From UBA3478 sp036782715 (GTDB lineage: Bacteria > Bacteroidota > Bacteroidia > Flavobacteriales > Flavobacteriaceae), in assembly GCA_036782715.1 (NCBI GenBank), contig DAIPYN010000002.1, positions 66,587-130,586 of the forward strand: a stretch of DNA of 64,000 nt, in the 5' to 3' direction. Below the pieces are notes generated by a model. The model saw nothing but the letters and a program-made list of their open reading frames with translations, ran no database searches and had not been told where the DNA came from. This document shows positions 7,458 to 16,803 of this stretch, one piece after another; the first letter of the stretch is position 1; each line of letters begins with the position of its first letter. The translations under genes were made by a program, and so were the position numbers.

Positions 7458-10400
7458 TTATTTTTTCTCTAGATATAGTTGCGTTTCGATATCGTCAAAG
7501 CTTACAGCTATTCCTTTTTCTAGTCCTTCTACCAATTCAAGTTGCTCACATAGCGTCTCTTGCATCAAGTAGTCGCGATTTGAAGAAACCGCCCGATTGA
7601 CTTTATCTGTGGCCCCAATATAAAGTAAAATTTTATCTGTTACTTCAAGTCCAGAATCCTTTCTCAAATTTTGAATTCGATTAACTAGTTCACGAGCAAT
7701 ACCTTCGTTGATTAAGGTTTCATTCAGCGTGATATCGAGAGCTACCGTTAGCGCTCCGTACGAAGCAACTAGCCATCCTTCAATGTCTTTATTGGTGATA
7801 AACACATCCTCTAATGAAAGTTCAATGGTAGAATCCTCAAGCGAAATCGCAAAGGCCTCTTCTTGTTCGAACTGTTGAATTTGCTCTTGATTTAAAGAAG
7901 TAATCGAAGCTGCAACTTGTTTCATCTTTGGACCATACTTTGGACCTAAAGTTTTAAAGTTTGGCTTGATTTCTTTAACTAATATGTCTGAGGCGTCTTC
8001 GAGTAGGCTTACCTCTTTCACGTTAACCTCTGATCGAATCAATTCAGAAACCGCTAAAAGCGCCTCCTTAGAAACGGCCTTGCTTACTGGGATCATCACT
8101 CTTTGAAGCGGTTGACGAACCTTAATTTTCTCCTTTTGACGAATCGATAGAACTAGCGAACTCACTTTTTGTGCGAGTTGCATTTTTTCCTCCAAGGGTT
8201 TATCGATAAGGGCTGTATCAGGAGTTGGGAAAAGAGAAAGGTGCACGCTTTCTGCTCCATTTAGGTCGCGATAAAGCCTTTCTGCAAAGAAGGGAGCAAC
8301 CGGAGCGATAAGCTGGGCTGTTGTTTTTAACACCAATGAAAGCGTTTGATAAGCCGCCAATTTGTCTTCTCCAAAGGAGCCCTTCCAGAAACGGCGACGA
8401 CCTAGACGAACATACCAGTTGCTCAGATTCTCTTGTACAAAATCAGAAATGAGTCGGGTAGCACGGGTCGCATCATACTGTTCAAAACACTCGTCTACTT
8501 CCTTGATTAAGGTATTTAATTCAGAAAGAATCCAACGATCAAGTTCGGGACGATCTGAAACAGGAATTTGTTCCTCTTGACCCGTAAAACCATCAATGTT
8601 CGCATAAAGTGCAAAGAAAGAATAGGTGTTGTATAGCGTTCCAAAAAATTTACGCTTAACCTCAGCGACTCCTTCAAGATCAAACTTGAGGTTATCCCAA
8701 GGGTTGGCATTGTTGATCATGTACCAACGCGTTGCGTCTGGCCCGTACTCTTTTATGGTTTCAAAAGGGTCGATTGCATTTCCTAAACGCTTCGACATTT
8801 TTTTCCCATTCTTATCGAGTACCAATCCGTTCGAAACCACATTTTTGTAGGCAATTTTGTCGAATACTAGGGTTGAAATCGCATGAAGGGTATAGAACCA
8901 TCCTCTAGTCTGATCCACTCCTTCAGCAATGAAGTCTGCAGGATAAGCCACCTCATTATCCACTAATTCCTTATTCTCAAACGGATAGTGCCACTGAGCA
9001 TAAGGCATCGAACCACTATCAAACCAAACGTCAATGAGATCAGACTCCCGATGCATAGCAGCACCACTCGATGAACGAAGCACAATGGTATCAACCACGT
9101 GTTTGTGCAGGTCAATCTGCGCGTAATTAGCTTCGCTCATATCTGTCGGATCAAACGAAGCAAACGGGTTTTCATTCATGAGCCCTGCACTCACTGATTC
9201 GGCAATCGCCTCTTTCAACTCAGCTACAGAACCTATTATTCGCTCCTCTGATCCATCTTCGGTTCTCCAAATAGGAAGAGGAATTCCCCAGTAGCGAGAT
9301 CGAGATAAGTTCCAATCATTGACATTAGCCAGCCAATTTCCGAAACGTCCTGTACCCGTCGCTTTTGGTTTCCAGTTAATTTCTTGGTTCAGCTCGTACA
9401 TTCGATCCTTCACCGCCGTTGCTTTGATAAACCAGGAATCAAGCGGATAGTACAAGATCGGCTTATCGGTTCTCCAACAGTTCGGATAAGAGTGAACGTA
9501 TTTCTCTACTTTGAAAGCCTTATTCTCGGTTTTTAGTTGAATAGCAATTTCGACATCCACCGACTTCTCAGGCTCGACATCGTAATAGGCATTCTTCACA
9601 TATTTTCCCGCGTAAGGCCCAACCTCTGGTCTAAATTTACCCTCAAGATCAACTAGTGGAACTAGATTTCCATTTTCATCTTGAACCAGCATCGCGGGAA
9701 CTGGTGGGTTTGCCGCACGTGCCGCATTGGCATCATCGGCACCAAAAGTAGGTGCGGTATGAACAATACCCGTACCATCCTCGGTGGTTACGAAATCCCC
9801 GAGGATCACTCTGAAAGCGTTTTCTGGAGCATCGTAAGGTAATACATAGTCAAGAAGTTGCTCATAACGAGTGTTTTCTAGGTCTTTACCCTTGCAGTTT
9901 CCAAGTACCAAATAAGGTATTTTCTTGGCTCCAGAATCATAGGCTGATAGTTCACTTTCTTCGTTGACTCGCTCGTATTTTTTTCCGAACTGCTTTTCAA
10001 TAAGCGCATCGGCGATGACTACTTCTACAGGTTCAAACGTATATTGATTGAATGTTCTGATCAGCGAATAACTAATCTTTGGCCCAACAGTAAGAGCAGT
10101 GTTTGAAGGTAATGTCCAAGGGGTAGTGGTCCATGCCAAGAAATAAATCGTCTCCTTTGAAAGCGACACGATATTTTCTGGTAAGGTTTCTTTAATGGCC
10201 TTAAACTGAGCAGTAATTGTCGTGTCAGTCACATCCTGGTAAGTACCAGGTTGATTGAGTTCGTGGGAACTTAAACCTGTTCCTGCCTTCGGCGAATAAG
10301 GTTGAATCGTGTAACCTTTGTAAAGTAGGCCTTTATCATAAATCTGTTTGAGTAGCCACCATACAGACTCCATGTATTTGGAAGTGTATGTGATGTATGG

Positions 10401-10844
10401 GTCTTGCATATCTACCCAGTATCCGATCTGCTCCGTAAGCGAATTCCATACATCGGTATACTTCATTACCGCGCGCTTACATGCCTCGTTATACTCAGCG
10501 ATACTTATGGTTTTACCGATAGCCTCCTTAGTAATACCTAACTCTTTCTCAACTCCTAATTCGACGGGTAGACCGTGGGTGTCCCATCCTGCCTTGCGCT
10601 TGACTTGGAAGCCCTTCATCGTTTTATATCGAGGATAGATATCCTTAATGGTACGTGCCATTACATGGTGAATACCAGGCATCCCGTTGGCCGAGGGAGG
10701 CCCTTCAAAAAAGACATAGCTTTTCGCTCCTTCTCGTTCAGAAATGCTCTTCTCAAAAATAGCCTCTGACTTCCAATACGAAAGAACTTCTTCTCCTATT
10801 TTACTAAGGTCTAACTGCTTGTATTCGTTAAATTTACTACTCAC
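7458..10844 (-). CDS. ileS: Isoleucyl-tRNA synthetase, type 2, with GXHH signature
   Basis: IleRS charges tRNA-Ile and edits misactivated valine. The 1128-residue length, the synthetase core followed by a CP1 editing domain and long C-terminal extension, and KKMSKRLGNAIDPFE (around residue 680) match the eukaryote-like type 2 class. The usual HxGH active-site box is GIHH (residues 57-60, in SANGMPGIHHVMARTIKD), a swap of the first and third positions. The start is GTG at 10844: an in-frame TAA lies 16 nt upstream and no ATG is available. A perfect TACTTTTG box lies 25 nt before the start, in the 60-nt gap after the TonB receptor gene. It heads the group ending in lspA. Confidence 0.97.
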   Translation of the reverse strand: MSSKFNEYKQLDLSKIGEEVLSYWKSEAIFEKSISEREGAKSYVFFEGPPSANGMPGIHHVMARTIKDIYPRYKTMKGFQVKRKAGWDTHGLPVELGVEKELGITKEAIGKTISIAEYNEACKRAVMKYTDVWNSLTEQIGYWVDMQDPYITYTSKYMESVWWLLKQIYDKGLLYKGYTIQPYSPKAGTGLSSHELNQPGTYQDVTDTTITAQFKAIKETLPENIVSLSKETIYFLAWTTTPWTLPSNTALTVGPKISYSLIRTFNQYTFEPVEVVIADALIEKQFGKKYERVNEESELSAYDSGAKKIPYLVLGNCKGKDLENTRYEQLLDYVLPYDAPENAFRVILGDFVTTEDGTGIVHTAPTFGADDANAARAANPPVPAMLVQDENGNLVPLVDLEGKFRPEVGPYAGKYVKNAYYDVEPEKSVDVEIAIQLKTENKAFKVEKYVHSYPNCWRTDKPILYYPLDSWFIKATAVKDRMYELNQEINWKPKATGTGRFGNWLANVNDWNLSRSRYWGIPLPIWRTEDGSEERIIGSVAELKEAIAESVSAGLMNENPFASFDPTDMSEANYAQIDLHKHVVDTIVLRSSSGAAMHRESDLIDVWFDSGSMPYAQWHYPFENKELVDNEVAYPADFIAEGVDQTRGWFYTLHAISTLVFDKIAYKNVVSNGLVLDKNGKKMSKRLGNAIDPFETIKEYGPDATRWYMINNANPWDNLKFDLEGVAEVKRKFFGTLYNTYSFFALYANIDGFTGQEEQIPVSDRPELDRWILSELNTLIKEVDECFEQYDATRATRLISDFVQENLSNWYVRLGRRRFWKGSFGEDKLAAYQTLSLVLKTTAQLIAPVAPFFAERLYRDLNGAESVHLSLFPTPDTALIDKPLEEKMQLAQKVSSLVLSIRQKEKIKVRQPLQRVMIPVSKAVSKEALLAVSELIRSEVNVKEVSLLEDASDILVKEIKPNFKTLGPKYGPKMKQVAASITSLNQEQIQQFEQEEAFAISLEDSTIELSLEDVFITNKDIEGWLVASYGALTVALDITLNETLINEGIARELVNRIQNLRKDSGLEVTDKILLYIGATDKVNRAVSSNRDYLMQETLCEQLELVEGLEKGIAVSFDDIETQLYLEKK

Positions 10845-10869
10845 CTTGGCCGCTTCTCTTTAAAGAAAG

Positions 10870-10877
10870 CAAAAGTA
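10870..10877 (-). promoter_or_regulatory. -7 box TACTTTTG for ileS operon
   Basis: A perfect TAnnTTTG match lies 25 nt before the GTG start of ileS. A TTTG is present upstream, but only 13 nt separate it from the box rather than the usual 19 or so, so the -33 element is uncertain. Confidence 0.6.
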
Positions 10878-10904
10878 AGGAATTGAGTCACAAATTGGTA
10901 ACCT

Positions 10905-13295
10905 CTAACGGATAGTTTGAAACGCTACAACCAACTGTCTCCCCGGGGCACTAATCCCAGAGGCAAAAGGACGATAACGACGATCGAAGATATTTTCTAT
11001 GGCAACCGAACACTGCCAGCGCTTCCATTGTTGACGCAATCTTAGATGAACCGCATGCCAGCTCGGACTGTAGGGTTTCCCATTCGAATCAAGTGCGTAC
11101 ATATACGCCTTAGACCGTTCAGAAATCGGAAGATTTTCAGCAGACACCTCGGCGTTGTATTCTGATTCTAGAATCAACTGAAAAGAACCATTCACATATC
11201 GCAATTGAGAATTACTGAAAAACGGCGGTGCATGACGCAATGGGCTAGATGCCCCTGTATCGTCAATTTCTTCTCCTTTAGTGTAGGTTCCTAAAATTCG
11301 GTAACTCAGCTTTCTACTCAAATAACCAAAAATGCTCCATTCGACACCAGCCACCTCAGCAGAAGCCGCATTTTGAATCGACTGAAGCTGACTAAGCTCA
11401 CCTCTAAACAAGAGCTGACTTTGCCCATTTAACGATGTATTACGTCGAATCAAGGCGTCGTCAAGGGTCGAATAATAAACCGCCGCATCAAGCATAAACG
11501 AACGATCAAAACGTTTTCGAATACCCAATTCAATGGTCTGTGCATATTCTGGTTTCAAATCTGGGTTAGGAATTACTACCGACCCAGGCTCAGAATCAAA
11601 AACCTTGGCAAGGTCATCGATATTAGGTGCTCTAAATGCAGTAGATAAATTGAAACGCATTGAGGTAAATCGATCGAAACGATAGACTCCTCCTAAACCA
11701 TAGGTTAAAGCACTATTCTTTAGTTTTTGGATCCCAAAAACTTCTGTGAGAGGATTCGTTCTAAAGTCGGTTTCAGAACTCACTTGATTCCAACGAACAC
11801 CCAGATTAAGAACGAGTGGTTTAGACGGTTTGTACTCGGTAGAGAAATAAAGACCGGCTGCATTCCAAGTCGCGCCATTGGGATAACGAGAGTTAAGAAC
11901 TCCTCTCTCGTCAGAAATGAGATTAAGCGAATAGGCCTCTGAGTTTACCTTGTTTAGATCAACAGATGCTCCTCCGCGGGCAATCAACTGCTCTGAGATT
12001 TCATATTGACTATCGTAGGAAAGGTTAAGCACCCCAACCTTTTCGATCGCGGTATTACGAATTTCACTGTTAAAATCTCGATCATTTCGAGACTCCTCAA
12101 AAGACTGATAAGCCACCGAGAATTGATGTGCAGAGTGATCACCAGCGTACCTCGGATTCCAATAAGTCATCAGCCAGCGCTGCGGACCATAAAACCATTC
12201 TGCCGAACGAAAACCATCTCCCTTAGGTCGCAACAATCGATCGTATCGACCATAATCTGAAGTTGTGCTGTAAAACAAACCCATTCGTTGTTCCCAGTTA
12301 TTCGAAATGAGTTGCTCTGCCTTTGCAGTAAAGTAAGTCGAAGAAAATGCAGTCCCTCTTTGTCGCTCAGGATTGTCGCTGAAGACCACTACATCTTCTC
12401 CTAGGCTTGAGCGAACGTATTGTTCTCTCAAATACGATTCTGGGCCATATCTCCCCATAGTTAGGTCCCCTAGATTCATCTTTGAAAAACTAACGTAACC
12501 CGTCCAGTTACCTGAACTTTGCATGTGACCAATATGGTAGGTTCGTTCTCTAGTCGCGGTAGAAGATCTGAAGGCTAGATCTGTCTTATTGATTAGACTG
12601 TCTGGTTTGGCAAAGGGGAGCCTTCGAGTATTAAAATTCATCACACCGCCAATAGCGTCGCTACCAGAAATAACGGTCCCTGGACCGAAGATTAGCTCTG
12701 AAGAAGCGATCGCATAAGGGTCAATAGAAATCACATTCTGTATGTTCCCGCCTCTAAAAATAGCATTGTTCATTCGAATGCCATCTACAGTAATTAATAC
12801 CCTGTTCGTAGCAAAGCCTCTGATCATAGGACTACCTCCTCCTAGTTGACTTTTCTGAACGTAAACAGAACCCGTTCGTGAAAGTAAGTCTGCTGTAGTT
12901 TGTGGCTGTATCATCGAAATATCGTCCGCATCGATTCGTCTTACTCTCACGGGAAGCTTTCTAATGTCTTGTCTAAACTTAGATGCAGAGACAACGATTT
13001 CATTTAAACCTTCAACCTTCGGAGTTAAATAAAGCGTGTCAGACTGAATATTCTGTTTACTGATTGAGAGTAATTCGTAACCCATCAATCTGAAAATGAT
13101 AAGGTCTTTATCATCGAACAATCCTGAATCGAAGGTTCCTTTGAGATCGGTTTGGATAAATGTAGAATGGCTTTTATTATATACGCTCACACCTGGCAAT
13201 ACAGCCTTTGTACTCGAATCTTGAACGGTTACGAGCTGAGCGAATAACACCTTAGGAAATAAGGTGATGAAGAAAAATAATAAGAGACGTTTCAT
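10905..13295 (-). CDS. TonB-dependent outer-membrane receptor
   Basis: The 796-residue product has a signal peptide (KRLLLFFFITLFPKVLFAQ), a short carboxypeptidase-like regulatory domain (VTVQDSSTKAVLPGVSVYNKSHSTFIQTD), a plug (ADLLSRTGSVYVQKSQLGGGSPMIRGFATNRVLITVDGIRMNNAIFRGGN, about residues 130-180) and a 22-strand-type barrel ending in an aromatic-rich C terminus (IENIFDRRYRPFASGISAPGRQLVVAF). It imports a ligand across the outer membrane with TonB-ExbBD energy. The RGFATNRVLITVDGIRMN plug is shared with heme, siderophore, cobalamin and copper receptors, so the substrate is not assigned. No SusD partner is adjacent. Its start overlaps the recO stop as ATGA. Confidence 0.9.
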   Translation of the reverse strand: MKRLLLFFFITLFPKVLFAQLVTVQDSSTKAVLPGVSVYNKSHSTFIQTDLKGTFDSGLFDDKDLIIFRLMGYELLSISKQNIQSDTLYLTPKVEGLNEIVVSASKFRQDIRKLPVRVRRIDADDISMIQPQTTADLLSRTGSVYVQKSQLGGGSPMIRGFATNRVLITVDGIRMNNAIFRGGNIQNVISIDPYAIASSELIFGPGTVISGSDAIGGVMNFNTRRLPFAKPDSLINKTDLAFRSSTATRERTYHIGHMQSSGNWTGYVSFSKMNLGDLTMGRYGPESYLREQYVRSSLGEDVVVFSDNPERQRGTAFSSTYFTAKAEQLISNNWEQRMGLFYSTTSDYGRYDRLLRPKGDGFRSAEWFYGPQRWLMTYWNPRYAGDHSAHQFSVAYQSFEESRNDRDFNSEIRNTAIEKVGVLNLSYDSQYEISEQLIARGGASVDLNKVNSEAYSLNLISDERGVLNSRYPNGATWNAAGLYFSTEYKPSKPLVLNLGVRWNQVSSETDFRTNPLTEVFGIQKLKNSALTYGLGGVYRFDRFTSMRFNLSTAFRAPNIDDLAKVFDSEPGSVVIPNPDLKPEYAQTIELGIRKRFDRSFMLDAAVYYSTLDDALIRRNTSLNGQSQLLFRGELSQLQSIQNAASAEVAGVEWSIFGYLSRKLSYRILGTYTKGEEIDDTGASSPLRHAPPFFSNSQLRYVNGSFQLILESEYNAEVSAENLPISERSKAYMYALDSNGKPYSPSWHAVHLRLRQQWKRWQCSVAIENIFDRRYRPFASGISAPGRQLVVAFQTIR

Positions 13296-14023
13296 CCAAA
13301 CAACCCTCGAATCACCTCTAGCGATTTTGGTCTACGAAAGCCATCTAATTGAAAGTCGTAGTACCGAACTAATCCTTCTAGAAGTTCTCCTCTGGTTTTT
13401 TTATCTATTGTTGTCCGCATGGTTTCATCAAAATTCATGCCTAGAATTTCATTGAGCGTCATTGAGGCAACCGCAGATAAAGAATATCTCGAAGTTTCAG
13501 CTTGAAATTGTCCAGTGGCAGGGTTAAAAAGCGCTCCATTCGAAAGTGATGAATCAGGGTAGATCCCTAAGTGTTTTGAAAGACCCAGAAGAACGACTAT
13601 CAGATAATTCGGAAAACTTTTTTCACTTTCTAAGACCTCTAAACAGCCAATGATAAAATCAAACAAATCATAGTCTTGCTGTTGTTCGATCAGGGAGGCC
13701 GTGAATAGTTCGGCTAAGAATAATGCGGTACTCGATTTCACTACATCAGAATGAATCTGAGAAAAAGCCTGCAACGGCTTGGCTTCTTTTATGGTTTCGA
13801 GTCGATCTGAGTTTGGCTTGTGAGTCACCACAGCTTCTAAAAAACTGAGTGGCTGAAAATAGGCCGATCGGAGACCCGATTTTTTCGGCTTTAATACTCC
13901 TCTGACTAAATACGATTGAATACCAAGCTCGCGGGTGTAGGCCTTGACAATTAGGCTGGTCTCTCCATACCTAACGCTGCCTAAAACCACCAGCGAGCTT
14001 TGAATATAAGGTGTTCCTGCCAA
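13292..14023 (-). CDS. recO: DNA repair protein RecO
   Basis: RecO loads RecA on SSB-coated gaps together with RecR. The 243-residue product has the N-terminal OB-fold pattern (SLVVLGSVRYGETSLIVKAYTRELGIQSYLVRGVLKPKKSGL), a helical middle region and a C-terminal domain (GALFNPATGQF...) in which the zinc cysteines of some RecO proteins are absent. The start appears to be TTG at 14023. No ATG is available in frame, an in-frame TGA lies upstream, and an AAGGAG stretch lies 13 nt before it inside the gdhA end. It follows gdhA by 6 nt and overlaps the TonB receptor start by 4 nt. Confidence 0.9.
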   Translation of the reverse strand: MAGTPYIQSSLVVLGSVRYGETSLIVKAYTRELGIQSYLVRGVLKPKKSGLRSAYFQPLSFLEAVVTHKPNSDRLETIKEAKPLQAFSQIHSDVVKSSTALFLAELFTASLIEQQQDYDLFDFIIGCLEVLESEKSFPNYLIVVLLGLSKHLGIYPDSSLSNGALFNPATGQFQAETSRYSLSAVASMTLNEILGMNFDETMRTTIDKKTRGELLEGLVRYYDFQLDGFRRPKSLEVIRGLFG

Positions 14024-14029
14024 ATTGAT

Positions 14030-15385
14030 TTAAATAACTCCTTGGGCAAGCATGGCGTCAGCAACCTTCACAAACCCGGCAATGTTCGCACCTTTCACAT
14101 AATTACAATACCCATCTTCTTCCATGCCATAGGTAGTACAGGCATCATGGATGTCTTTCATAATGTGCTTCAAGCGATTATCGACCTCCTCACGCGTCCA
14201 ACTGATACGCAATGAGTTCTGTGACATTTCAAGACCTGAAGTTGCAACCCCTCCGGCATTGGATGCCTTACCGGGAGCAAACAAGATCTTATGGTTCTGA
14301 AAGTGATGAATCGCCTCTGGAGTTGAAGGCATATTTGCTCCTTCTGAAACAGCAATCAATCCATTTTTCACCAGTAACTCAGCAGCAGCACCATCTAACT
14401 CGTTTTGAGTAGCGCAAGGGAGAGCAATCTCACAAGGAACCTCCCATGGGCGTTTGCCTTCGTGGTAAGAGGCCTTAGGATAGTGCTTTACATAAGTCAT
14501 TATCCGACCTCTTTTTACATTTTTAAGATCTTTTACAAACTCTAGTTTCTCAGCGTCAATACCGTCTGGGTCATAAATGTACCCTCCAGAATCAGATAGG
14601 GTAAGCACCTTTCCGCCCAATTGAAAAACCTTCTCTGCAGCAAATTGTGCAACGTTTCCAGAGCCAGAGATAACGACAGATTTGCCGTTCACTGAACCTG
14701 CTCGAGTCTCTAACATGCTTTGAGCAAAATATACGGTTCCGTAACCCGTAGCTTCAGGTCTAATCTGAGAACCTCCCCAGCTCAATCCTTTACCGGTAAG
14801 TACCCCTGTAAACTCATTTCTAATTTTCTTGTAGGCACCGAATAAAAATCCGATCTCTCTAGCTCCTACACCAATATCTCCGGCAGGCACATCAGTATTT
14901 GGCCCGATATGACGACAGAGCTCGGTCATAAATGAATGACAGAATCTCATAATTTCATCGTCAGACTTTCCTTTAGGGTCAAAATCTGAACCTCCTTTTG
15001 CCCCACCCATTGGGAGCGTGGTTAAACTGTTCTTGAATACTTGCTCAAAGGCAAGAAACTTTAAAACACTCGCATTTACGGTAGGGTGAAAGCGAAGACC
15101 GCCCTTGTATGGGCCAATGGCTGAATTCATCTGAATACGATAGCCTCTATTTACATGAATTTCTCCCGTATCATCCACCCAAGCAACTCTGAAAGAAATC
15201 AATCGTTCAGGCTCTACCATTCTAAGAAGAATGTTTTTTCCATGGTAGATATCATGTTGCACAATGTAAGGAAGTACCGTTTCAGCAACTTCTTGAACCG
15301 CTTGAATAAATTCAGGTTCGTGTCCATTTCTGGCCTTGACTTCGTTCATAAAAGTCTCGATAGTGGCCATGTTGTCTTTATGCAT
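14030..15385 (-). CDS. gdhA: NADP-type glutamate dehydrogenase
   Basis: This enzyme makes glutamate from 2-oxoglutarate and ammonium, and so feeds the arginine pathway encoded elsewhere in the window. At 451 residues it matches the hexameric NADP-specific class throughout: PYKGGLRFHPTVN, TTLPMGGAKGGSDFDPKGKSD (catalytic Lys region), PAGDIGVGAREIGF, GKGLSWGGS, the Rossmann motif SGSGNVAQFAAEK and the C terminus GANIAGFVKVADAMLAQGVI. The ATG at 15385 is used here; a second ATG at 15370 (MATIETFM) is an alternative that fits the family length equally well. A perfect -7 box lies 26 nt upstream. Confidence 0.97.
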   Translation of the reverse strand: MHKDNMATIETFMNEVKARNGHEPEFIQAVQEVAETVLPYIVQHDIYHGKNILLRMVEPERLISFRVAWVDDTGEIHVNRGYRIQMNSAIGPYKGGLRFHPTVNASVLKFLAFEQVFKNSLTTLPMGGAKGGSDFDPKGKSDDEIMRFCHSFMTELCRHIGPNTDVPAGDIGVGAREIGFLFGAYKKIRNEFTGVLTGKGLSWGGSQIRPEATGYGTVYFAQSMLETRAGSVNGKSVVISGSGNVAQFAAEKVFQLGGKVLTLSDSGGYIYDPDGIDAEKLEFVKDLKNVKRGRIMTYVKHYPKASYHEGKRPWEVPCEIALPCATQNELDGAAAELLVKNGLIAVSEGANMPSTPEAIHHFQNHKILFAPGKASNAGGVATSGLEMSQNSLRISWTREEVDNRLKHIMKDIHDACTTYGMEEDGYCNYVKGANIAGFVKVADAMLAQGVI

Positions 15386-15410
15386 TGTTAGTGAATTAAA
15401 AATATATGGA

Positions 15411-15418
15411 CAAAATTA
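15411..15418 (-). promoter_or_regulatory. -7 box TAATTTTG for gdhA
   Basis: A perfect TAnnTTTG match lies 25 nt before the gdhA ATG, within the divergent gdhA / arsC-like intergenic region. The best TTTG upstream is spaced 24 nt away, longer than usual. Confidence 0.6.
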
Positions 15419-15498
15419 TGCTATTTCCATTTTTGAAACTGCCAAAAATTATCAAATTCTTAAAATGAGTGCGAGGTACGGGTGTCTAACATCTTCCT

Positions 15499-15506
15499 TA
15501 TTTTTG
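15499..15506 (+). promoter_or_regulatory. -7 box TATTTTTG for the arsC-like gene
   Basis: A perfect TAnnTTTG match lies 15 nt before the ATG at 15522. Its position inside the longer open frame rules out the upstream in-frame start codons. Confidence 0.65.
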
Positions 15507-15521
15507 CAACAAATTCAGAAC

Positions 15522-15875
15522 ATGAAACAAATCTACCATTTAGCGACCTGTCAAACCTGTAAAAAAGCCTTAGCGTTTTTGAACCCTGGACCAGAAGTTG
15601 AAGTCATTGAGATCAAATCTCAAGGTATAACCGCAGATGCTCTCGATAAGATGGCTGAATTCGCTGGTAGTTATGAAGCTTTATTTAGTAGACGTGCACA
15701 ACTCTACAAGAAGAGAGGCCTTGCCGAACAATCACTCACTGAACAAGATTACCGCTCACTGATTCTTGAGCATTACACCTTTCTCAAAAGACCAGTAGTT
15801 CTTACAGATACCGATGTATTTGCAGGACATGCCAAGGCCTCATTAGAAGCAGCAAAGACTGCACTGAGTAAATGA
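15522..15875 (+). CDS. ArsC/Spx/YffB-family thioredoxin-fold protein
   Basis: This 117-residue protein begins KQIYHLATCQTCKKALAFL, with the CxxC of the ArsC/Spx/YffB thioredoxin-like family at residues 9-12, followed by VEVIEIKSQGITADALDKMAEF and a C-terminal RPVVLTDTDVFAGH that corresponds to the RPI(V) loop. Members include arsenate reductases, redox regulators and uncharacterised reductases. No ars genes are nearby, so an arsenic role is not implied. The start at 15522 is fixed by the promoter box just upstream. Its stop overlaps the EamA transporter start (ATGA). Confidence 0.85.
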   Translation: MKQIYHLATCQTCKKALAFLNPGPEVEVIEIKSQGITADALDKMAEFAGSYEALFSRRAQLYKKRGLAEQSLTEQDYRSLILEHYTFLKRPVVLTDTDVFAGHAKASLEAAKTALSK

Positions 15876-16783
15876 ACAAACGAGTACTCGCCTTTCTAGC
15901 GGCATTCGGGGCCACATCAATTTATGCTTTAAATCACACGATTGCGAAAGGCTTAATGCCGATGTACATCAAACCATTCGGGTTTATATTCATGCGAGTG
16001 GTGGGGGGCTTTCTTCTTTTTTGGGGCCTTTCTTTATTCAAAAAATCAGACCCCATTGAAAAGAAAGATTGGCCGAAGATTCTATTAGCCAGTTTATTTG
16101 GAGCAAGCATTAATATGCTATCCTTTTTTAAAGGGCTTGAACTTTCTACTCCAATTAACAGCGCAGTGCTCGTAACGATCACTCCGATTTGCACTCTAAT
16201 ACTATCTGCTATTCTTCTGAAAGAACCCATTACAAAAAATAAGACTTTTGGGATCGCGCTGGGGCTTGTAGGAGCGCTTGGACTCGTTGTTTTCGGTAAC
16301 GAATTGCGCTCAGACGCACCAAATATCCGCCTAGGAAACACTCTTTTTATCGTCAATGCGCTTTCCTATGGGGCTTATCTTGTTCTGACTAAATCTTTGG
16401 TTCAGAAATACCATCCTTTTACGTTACTAAAATGGCTATTTACTTTTTCGCTAATTATCAATTTTCCCATAACCATCAGTGATTTCTTAGACATTCAATG
16501 GTCGACACTTCCCAGTTGGTCCTACGCAACCATTGCGTTTGTTGTCATAGGAGTTACCTTTTTGACCTACTTATTTAATGCCTTTGCCATGACCGAATTA
16601 AAGGCTTCGACCATCGGAGTGTTTACCTATGTTCAACCGGTGATGGGTATTCTTTTTGCGGTGCTCGCAGGAAAAGATCAGTTCACACTAACTAAAATTG
16701 TCGCGGCCAGCCTTGTTATTGTAGGGGTATACTTAGCAAGTAAGCGCGTTCGAATGCCTTCAGAGAAGAAAGAAGTTTCGTAG
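15872..16783 (+). CDS. EamA-family (DMT superfamily) transporter
   Basis: The 303-residue product has ten hydrophobic segments arranged as two EamA repeats (residues about 5-145 and 155-290). The second repeat carries the typical FAMTELKASTIGVFTYVQPVMGILFAVLAGKDQFT near its end. DMT transporters export or import small metabolites such as amino acids; the substrate cannot be read from the sequence. It is translationally coupled to the arsC-like gene by a 4-nt overlap and is followed 20 nt later by the nitronate monooxygenase gene. Confidence 0.9.
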   Translation: MNKRVLAFLAAFGATSIYALNHTIAKGLMPMYIKPFGFIFMRVVGGFLLFWGLSLFKKSDPIEKKDWPKILLASLFGASINMLSFFKGLELSTPINSAVLVTITPICTLILSAILLKEPITKNKTFGIALGLVGALGLVVFGNELRSDAPNIRLGNTLFIVNALSYGAYLVLTKSLVQKYHPFTLLKWLFTFSLIINFPITISDFLDIQWSTLPSWSYATIAFVVIGVTFLTYLFNAFAMTELKASTIGVFTYVQPVMGILFAVLAGKDQFTLTKIVAASLVIVGVYLASKRVRMPSEKKEVS

Positions 16784-16803
16784 CTTTAAGAAAATTAAAC
16801 GCT

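Noticed and set aside
10348..10769. Plus-strand ORFs of 64-96 codons opposite ileS
   Set aside because: They lie antisense to the most conserved part of IleRS, have atypical composition, and no promoter or start context.
15336..15521. N-terminal extension of the arsC-like frame
   Set aside because: The promoter box at 15499-15506 lies inside it, it overlaps gdhA, and the thioredoxin-like fold starts at the ATG at 15522.
15522..15875. Arsenate resistance gene
   Set aside because: The ArsC fold is shared with Spx and YffB; no arsenite transporter or ArsR-type regulator is adjacent.
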